Assembly: GCA_913053815.1 (NCBI GenBank)
Contig: CAJXGK010000045.1
Span: forward strand, 1 to 10,375
Length of the DNA stretch: 10,375 bases
Direction of reading: 5' to 3'
Origin: an uncultured Rhodanobacteraceae bacterium
GTDB taxonomy: Bacteria; Pseudomonadota; Gammaproteobacteria; Xanthomonadales; Rhodanobacteraceae
Position numbers and translations under genes: made by a program. Each line of letters begins with the position of its first letter. Within the stretch, counting starts at the first letter, position 1. Positions 5,521 to 10,375 of this stretch are shown one piece after another. The notes beneath the pieces are model-generated. The model ran no database searches. It saw only the letters and a list, made by a program, of their open reading frames with translations, and was not told the origin of the DNA.

Positions 5521-8500
5521 ATGGAACTCAGCATGACCCGGAATTATTTTGTGCCTTTGTTTTCATCGCTGTGGCGGCGTAGTTTGGGTCTGTTGGCCGC
5601 ATTGCTCCTGTTGCCGGTGCTGTTGCCCATCCCGGCCGTCGCGGTTACGGTTTCACCCGCCGCCACCGTTGCCAACGGTTTGCAGTGGCGTCTGGTCGGT
5701 CCCTTCCGCGGTGGCTGGGCAACGATGGCGGTCGGTATTCCCGATCAACCGAACACGTTCTACTTCGGTGCAGCCGACGGCGGGGTGTGGAAAACCACCA
5801 ACGCCGGACGTACCTGGCAACCGCTGATGCAGCATGAGCCGGCGGCAACCGTAGGGGCGCTCGCCATTGCCCCCTCCGATCCGCAGATGATCTACGTCGG
5901 CACCGGGCAGGTGGCTGCCCGTTACGACATCGCCGGTGGTGACGGGGTGTATCGCAGCATTAACGGCGGCAAAACCTGGACCAACATCGGGTTGCGCCAT
6001 ACGCGCCACATCGGGCGCATCCTGGTCGATCCGAAAAACCCGAACCGTGTGCTGGTGGCCGCACTGGGTCATATTTTCGATGCCAATCCCGCACGCGGTG
6101 TCTACCTCACCACCGACGGCGGCAAGCACTGGAAGCAGACGCTCTACATCAATGCCGATACCGGCGTGGTGGATCTCGCCCGCGACCCCGAGCATCCGCA
6201 AGTCGTCTATGCCGCCGCATGGCAGATGCGCATGCACCCCTGGCTCGATTACTTTCAGCCCCAGGCGGGGCCGGGTTCGGGCATCTACAAAAGCACCGAC
6301 GGCGGCGTGCATTGGCATAAGCTCGAAGGGCACGGGCTGCCGACCGGAGTACTGGGTCGGATCGGGCTTGCGGTCGCCCGCGGCAGTGGCGGGCGTATCG
6401 TATATGCAACGATCGTCGCCGCTTCCGGGCAGATCGGTGCGGACAACATGATGAGCGGCGGCGGCTCCGGCCTGTATCGTTCCGGGGACGGCGGCCGGCA
6501 TTGGCAACTCGTCAACACTAATTCTGAACTGGCTTCCTCCTACTTCAGCCGCGTGACCGTTGCGCCCAATCATGCCGATACTGTGTACGTGATGGGCCGT
6601 TCGATTCACAAGTCCACCGATGGCGGCCGACATTTCACCCTCATCAAGGGCGCGCCCGGTGGCGATGATTACCACTTCCTGTGGATCAATCCGAAGTACC
6701 CCGACCACATGATCACCGCCGCCGACCAGGGCAGCGTAGTCACGGTCAACGGCGGCAAGAGCTGGTCGAGCTGGTACAACCAGCCCACCGGACAGTTCTA
6801 CCATGTCGCCACCGACAACCGCTCCCCGTACTGGATCTACGGTGGACAGCAGGATTCCGGCACCGTAGCCATTGCCAGCCGCGGACCGAGCGGTATCATC
6901 GGCCCGCGCCAGTGGCACCCGGTCGGCGGCGACGAACGCGATTACGACGTACCCAAACCGGGCAATCCCAATCTCGTCTTTGGCAGCGGGCTCGGCGGTT
7001 ACGTATCGCGCTGGAATGCGAAAACACACCAGGTGACCGATGTATCGCCGTGGCCGGTATCAAGCTACGGTGCCGATCCGCGCAAGGTCAAATATCGCTA
7101 CACCTGGATCAGCCCGATCGCCTTCGGCCGGGGTCGAACGCAGCCGCTGTACTTCGCCGCGCAGATGCTGTTTCGCTCCACCGACGACGGCACCCATTGG
7201 CAGATTGTGAGTCCCGATCTATCCGGCACCAACCCTCACGCCAAAAACTGCGGGCACGCCCAGAACTCGCTCACTGCAGCCAAGGCCTGCGGTTTCGGTG
7301 TGATCTACACCATCGCGCCGTCTCCCAGCAACTCCGCCACCCTGTGGATCGGCACCGACGACGGCGAGGTACAACTCACCACCGACGGCGGGCGACATTG
7401 GCACAACGTCACCCCCCGGGGCATGCCGTTGTGGGGACGGGTCGATGCCATCGCCCTTTCTCCACGCCACTCCGGCACGGCCTATATTGCCGTAGACACC
7501 CACCGACTCGGCGCCTTCCATCCCCTGCTGTTCCGCACCACCGATAACGGGCAGCACTGGCAAAAAATAATCCGCGGTCTGCCCGCGGATGAATACACCA
7601 GCAGCATAACTGTCGACCCCCAACGCGCGGGCCTGGTCTATGCCGCTACCAATCGGGCCGTTTATGTGTCGTTTGACGCCGGCCGGCTCTGGCACCTTCT
7701 CGGACGCGGCCTGCCCACCACCTCGGTGCGTGATCTCACCGTACACGGCAATGACCTCATCGCCGCCACCATGGGCCGGGGCTTCTGGTCGCTGGATGAT
7801 ATTCAACCGCTACGCGAAGTGAGCGCGGTCTCCTTGTCGCATGCGGCCTACCTGTTCACCCCGGCAGTCGCCCTGCGCTTGCGCAGCGACACCCACCGCG
7901 ACACCCCACCGCCACCCTCCGAACCGCTGGCGAAAAACCCACCCACCGGTGCCATCATCGACTACTGGCTGAAGCAGCCGAGTAACAGTCCGCTCGTGCT
8001 CACCGTGACCGATGCCGCGGGCCATGTCGTGCGCCGTTTCTCCAGCGCCGTCCGGCCCCAACACTTGAAAGCCAAACGCTACTTCCAGGCTGGTTGGGCC
8101 AGCCGGCCACCACGCCTGGCCACGGGGGCCGGCCTGCACCGTTTGGTATGGAATCTGCGCGGCCCGCGTCCACCGGCTATTACCTATCACTATTCAATTT
8201 CGGCCGTGTGGCCGGGTGACACCCCGCTGGTGCCGCAGGGTGCCCTGGTGCTGCCCGGACACTACAGCGTAACGCTGGCCGTGAACGGCAAACAGTATTC
8301 GGCTCCATTGATGGTTGCTATGAACCCCGGCGTAAACGTATCCCTGTCGGCTCTGCACGCCAACCTATCGATGGAAAACGCCATCTCGGCCGATCTGCAG
8401 CAGGCGCTTGCCGCCTACGACGCCAGCGGTCGCTACCTCAAGCAATTACGACAACACGGTGGCCCTGCCGCCCGAATCAAGACGCTCGAATCCTGGCGTG

Positions 8501-8691
8501 ACAGCGGCGAAGGCTCGCTCAGGGTTGTCACCGGGGTGCTCGATACGCTGGCGACAAAACTCGAAATGGCGGACACTGCCCCTAGCCAGGGCCAGCGCGA
8601 AGTCTATGCCGACTACCGGGAAAAACTCACCCGGCTACTCGCCCGCTGGAGAAAAATGCGAGAACGGGGTCAGAGCTCCTTACAAGCTTAG
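5521..8691 (+). CDS. Large exported Asp-box beta-propeller protein (VPS10/sortilin-like)
   Basis: The product is 1056 residues from ATG 5521, or 1052 from ATG 5533; neither start has a strong ribosome binding site. The frame is open upstream to 5329, but that part overlaps mug and lacks protein-like character. A signal peptide with a long leucine-rich core (about residues 21–38) ends at AVA (39–41), so the protein should be exported; no other membrane segment is evident. The conserved entry WRLVGPFRGG follows. About eleven Asp-box motifs of the (S/T)xDxGxxW type occur from near residue 92 to near 724, for example TTDGGKHW, STDGGVHW and SFDAGRLW, which indicates one or two many-bladed propellers. 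The C-terminal part has an Ig-like segment (GHYSVTLAVNGKQYSAPLMV, about 913–932) and then a helical region. Such proteins are often annotated as glycosyl hydrolase or sialidase-like, but no activity can be read from the sequence. The coding strand is richer in C than the flanking genes. Confidence 0.88.
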   Translation: MELSMTRNYFVPLFSSLWRRSLGLLAALLLLPVLLPIPAVAVTVSPAATVANGLQWRLVGPFRGGWATMAVGIPDQPNTFYFGAADGGVWKTTNAGRTWQPLMQHEPAATVGALAIAPSDPQMIYVGTGQVAARYDIAGGDGVYRSINGGKTWTNIGLRHTRHIGRILVDPKNPNRVLVAALGHIFDANPARGVYLTTDGGKHWKQTLYINADTGVVDLARDPEHPQVVYAAAWQMRMHPWLDYFQPQAGPGSGIYKSTDGGVHWHKLEGHGLPTGVLGRIGLAVARGSGGRIVYATIVAASGQIGADNMMSGGGSGLYRSGDGGRHWQLVNTNSELASSYFSRVTVAPNHADTVYVMGRSIHKSTDGGRHFTLIKGAPGGDDYHFLWINPKYPDHMITAADQGSVVTVNGGKSWSSWYNQPTGQFYHVATDNRSPYWIYGGQQDSGTVAIASRGPSGIIGPRQWHPVGGDERDYDVPKPGNPNLVFGSGLGGYVSRWNAKTHQVTDVSPWPVSSYGADPRKVKYRYTWISPIAFGRGRTQPLYFAAQMLFRSTDDGTHWQIVSPDLSGTNPHAKNCGHAQNSLTAAKACGFGVIYTIAPSPSNSATLWIGTDDGEVQLTTDGGRHWHNVTPRGMPLWGRVDAIALSPRHSGTAYIAVDTHRLGAFHPLLFRTTDNGQHWQKIIRGLPADEYTSSITVDPQRAGLVYAATNRAVYVSFDAGRLWHLLGRGLPTTSVRDLTVHGNDLIAATMGRGFWSLDDIQPLREVSAVSLSHAAYLFTPAVALRLRSDTHRDTPPPPSEPLAKNPPTGAIIDYWLKQPSNSPLVLTVTDAAGHVVRRFSSAVRPQHLKAKRYFQAGWASRPPRLATGAGLHRLVWNLRGPRPPAITYHYSISAVWPGDTPLVPQGALVLPGHYSVTLAVNGKQYSAPLMVAMNPGVNVSLSALHANLSMENAISADLQQALAAYDASGRYLKQLRQHGGPAARIKTLESWRDSGEGSLRVVTGVLDTLATKLEMADTAPSQGQREVYADYREKLTRLLARWRKMRERGQSSLQA

Positions 8692-8885
8692 GTTGGATAG
8701 GTCGACGTCACCTGTGGGCGTGGGCCGATGGCGTAGAGGGGGGTAGAAGACTGATGTTTTACCAAGAAGTCAGGTGAAGCCACGCTCGGGTGCGGTGTGC
8801 GGGTACGACCGGTACATCGCCCACCACAGTATGCAAAGGATAGGAGGTAAGGGGCTCCGATCCCACTCGAGTTAGGCGTGCAGGT
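8692..8885. other. Short gap between propeller gene and permease remnant
   Basis: No gene or clear terminator was recognised. A 7-bp inverted repeat (TCACCTG 8708–8714, CAGGTGA 8771–8777) is too widely spaced to be convincing. AGGAGGTAA at 8842–8850 resembles a strong ribosome binding site, but no start codon follows at a usable distance; the permease ATG is 36 bases on. It could be a relic of an earlier start context. Confidence 0.4.
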
Positions 8886-10035
8886 ATGCCGGCAATAGAG
8901 ACTCGTGCGGTCAACGTAGTACCGGCCAAGGGGCGCCTACCGCCTGTTCGGTATGGCATTCGCGCTTGCGGTAGCGGTGGGACCACCATCGGCGGTGGCC
9001 TTCTGCGTATTCCCAGGGAAATTGCGGCGTATCTTCCTAATACCGCCTGGTATATCGGTATCTGGCTGTTCGGAGGCGTGAGCATCCTGCTTGGCGCGAC
9101 CGTGTATGCGGAGCTTGGGGCTATGTTACCGACCGCCGGCGGTTCTTACGTATTCGTGCGCCGTGCTTTTGGTGACTACGCCGGTTTCATAGTCGGCCTG
9201 GTTGACTGGTTGACTGACCCATTGCACCTCTACTGCGGCACTGAGTATTCTTATCGGCGAGTACAGTGCCGCGGTTGTGCCGGCGTTCCTTGGCCATGCT
9301 GGTTGGTTGCCTGTGGAGTCATTGGCGTGCTGGCGTTGCTGCATTGGCATAGTGTGCGTTGGGGGGGGGCAGATACAGACCCTCAGTACGGTGGCCAAGC
9401 TGGTCGCGCTGGTCGGGCTTGCGGTGGCAGCGCTGTGGTTGCCACATCCAACCGTTGCTCAGGTGCCGCTGCTGATGCCGCATGGTTTGACTCTGCTGGT
9501 GGCCCTGGCACTGGCAATGCAGGGCGTGATCTATACCTTCAATGGTTACCAATCTCCCATTTTCTTTGGTGAGGACCTGCACGATCCTAGACGCCAGATC
9601 CCCCGTTCAATTTTCCGTGGAGCATTCCTGATTATTACCGTTTACCTGTTGCTCAATGCGGCCTTCTAGTGGATGCTGCCGGTTTCGCGGATGGCCGGGG
9701 ATTCTTTTGTCGCTGGCACCATAGCGGGGATGCTGTTCGGAAAGGCAGGGTCCAGCGTGATTCGTGCCATCGTCCCGATTTCGATACTGGGGGTGATGAA
9801 CAGCACCGTATTGGTGACGGCACGGGTGCTGATGTCATGGGGACGTGATCGCCTATTCTTTTCTCCAGTCACGCGGGTTGGCCGCGGTGGTACGCCCGGG
9901 GTGGCGTTGGTTCTGAGCACGGCGTTAGCGTTCACACTGGCTTGGTCGGGCACGTTTGCCGTGGTGATCGGTATGTTCGCGGTACTGCAGGTGATCATCT
10001 ATCTGTCGATGTTCGCTTCGCTGGTGGCTTTGCTG
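8886..10035 (+). pseudogene. Decayed APC-family amino-acid permease
   Basis: Pieces of an amino acid–polyamine–organocation transporter are spread over two frames. Frame A (codons in phase with 8886) gives the N-terminus, then IGGGLLRIPREIAAYLP and the hallmark AELGAMLPTAGGSYVFVRRAFGDYAGF up to DWLT near 9216. Frame B (in phase with 8944) gives RLFGMAFALAVAVG at 8941–8982, LSILIGEYSAAVVPAFLG near 9241–9297, then QIQTLSTVAKLVALVGLAVAALW from 9370 and onward. VIGVLALLHWHSVRWGG near 9318–9366 is back in frame A. Reading the ancestral protein thus needs shifts near 8937, 8980, 9216–9240, 9300–9318 and in the G9 run at 9361–9369. A TAG at 9667 then interrupts LLNAAF-WMLP. After that the frame is open through the later helices (MLMSWGRDRLFF-like region, LQVIIYLSMFASLVALL). 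The usual C-terminal tail is missing. Clustered sequencing errors are an alternative to true decay. Confidence 0.85.
9361..9369 (+). repeat. G9 homopolymer at a frameshift
   Basis: Nine consecutive G follow GTGTGCGTT. With eight G the frame would run RWGG-QIQTL without a break, so one extra base explains this shift. It could be a slipped-strand contingency site, a pseudogene lesion or a sequencing error. Confidence 0.7.
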
Positions 10036-10375
10036 CTGCCTTCGCTCTCCAAGGCCAGAAACCAGGCCCGTGGCGCCGCCTGCGGTGCTCAATTGCACAA
10101 CCTGGGGCAGGGAATGATCATGTATGCCCACGACAATTCTGATCGCATGATCCCGGGAAGAATGCCAAAGGTTGACTCTGACCACTGGAGGGTCGGTATT
10201 ATCGGCGGAGTCAAGTACCGACCCACCTTCCTGGCCATGATGGGTGCCCAAGTCGGACTGGCGCCTTTCGACGACCCGCAGGCCTCCAAGAACAGTATTG
10301 ATCGCGACGGCCAAACCGGTGACCGGCAGAACTATTCAGGCCGCGTCTATATCTGCCCGCAGGTGGCTGACTGGA
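9673..10375 (+). CDS. Open frame joining permease C-terminal half to prepilin-like sequence (partial)
   Basis: From ATG 9673, directly after the amber codon at 9667, the frame stays open for 234 codons and leaves the window. Residues 1 to about 118 are the last helices of the APC permease, ending in IIYLSMFASLVALL. From about residue 120 the sequence becomes LLPSLSKARNQARGAACG, QLHNLGQGMIMYAHDNSDRM, then RPTFLAMMGAQVGL, FDDPQASKN, GDRQNYSGRVYICP. I recognise this as the body of planctomycete-type prepilin-like proteins (type II secretion GspG/DUF1559-like). In those it normally follows an N-terminal FTLIELLVVIAII-type helix. That leader is absent here, and a permease helix takes its place. 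Whether it is translated is unknown: no Shine-Dalgarno was noted before 9673, and the gene may be a recombination or assembly product. The 3' end is cut by the window edge. Confidence 0.55.
   Translation, partial: MLPVSRMAGDSFVAGTIAGMLFGKAGSSVIRAIVPISILGVMNSTVLVTARVLMSWGRDRLFFSPVTRVGRGGTPGVALVLSTALAFTLAWSGTFAVVIGMFAVLQVIIYLSMFASLVALLLPSLSKARNQARGAACGAQLHNLGQGMIMYAHDNSDRMIPGRMPKVDSDHWRVGIIGGVKYRPTFLAMMGAQVGLAPFDDPQASKNSIDRDGQTGDRQNYSGRVYICPQVADW

Noticed and set aside
5653..7029. Long minus-strand open frame of 458 codons inside the propeller gene
   Set aside because: It lies antisense to the well-supported Asp-box protein, and its product has low-complexity Gly/Val/Ala character without a known domain. 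Long antisense frames are common in GC-rich genes.
8842..8850. Strong Shine-Dalgarno AGGAGGTAA as start signal for the permease
   Set aside because: The next start codons (GTG 8878, ATG 8886) are about 30 bases away, too far for normal initiation.

Overview
The window looks like a gammaproteobacterial chromosome segment of fairly high GC content. The main evidence is the order mltG–tmk–holB–pilZ, a conserved gammaproteobacterial arrangement, together with a PilZ protein of the Pseudomonas/Xanthomonas type IV pilus kind. No rRNA, tRNA, CRISPR array or transposase gene was recognised.

Layout. (1) Positions 1–425 hold no recognisable gene, although pabC is often found at this place. (2) Positions 426–4549 are a compact plus-strand housekeeping operon: mltG (peptidoglycan endolytic transglycosylase), tmk (dTMP kinase) and holB (DNA polymerase III delta prime) overlap by ATGA junctions. 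A PIG-L/LmbE-type deacetylase and pilZ follow. The deacetylase sits between holB and pilZ, which are often neighbours, and no tatD follows pilZ. (3) Positions 4550–4826 are a convergent intergenic region packed with inverted repeats, including a perfect 24-bp palindrome and a REP-like hairpin. (4) On the minus strand, 4827–5366 encodes a Mug-type mismatch-specific DNA glycosylase. (5) Diverging from it, 5521–8691 encodes a very large exported beta-propeller protein of the VPS10/sortilin-like Asp-box family. Its C-rich coding strand contrasts with the G-rich operon genes. (6) From 8886 to the right edge lies a decayed APC-family amino-acid permease with several frameshifts and an internal amber codon. 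Its C-terminal end runs in frame into a sequence that looks like the body of a planctomycete-type prepilin-like protein.

How the genes work together. The first block links cell-wall processing, DNA precursor supply, replication clamp loading and pilus assembly by shared transcription rather than by a common pathway. The glycosylase and the propeller protein are separate units read outward from about 5367–5520.

The most unusual item is the permease–prepilin junction near 10015–10045. It is either an illegitimate recombination at shared 'LVALL' coding sequence or a chimeric assembly. The cluster of indels just before it makes an assembly or sequencing artefact a serious possibility. I see no convincing evidence of a new defence or mobile system in this window.
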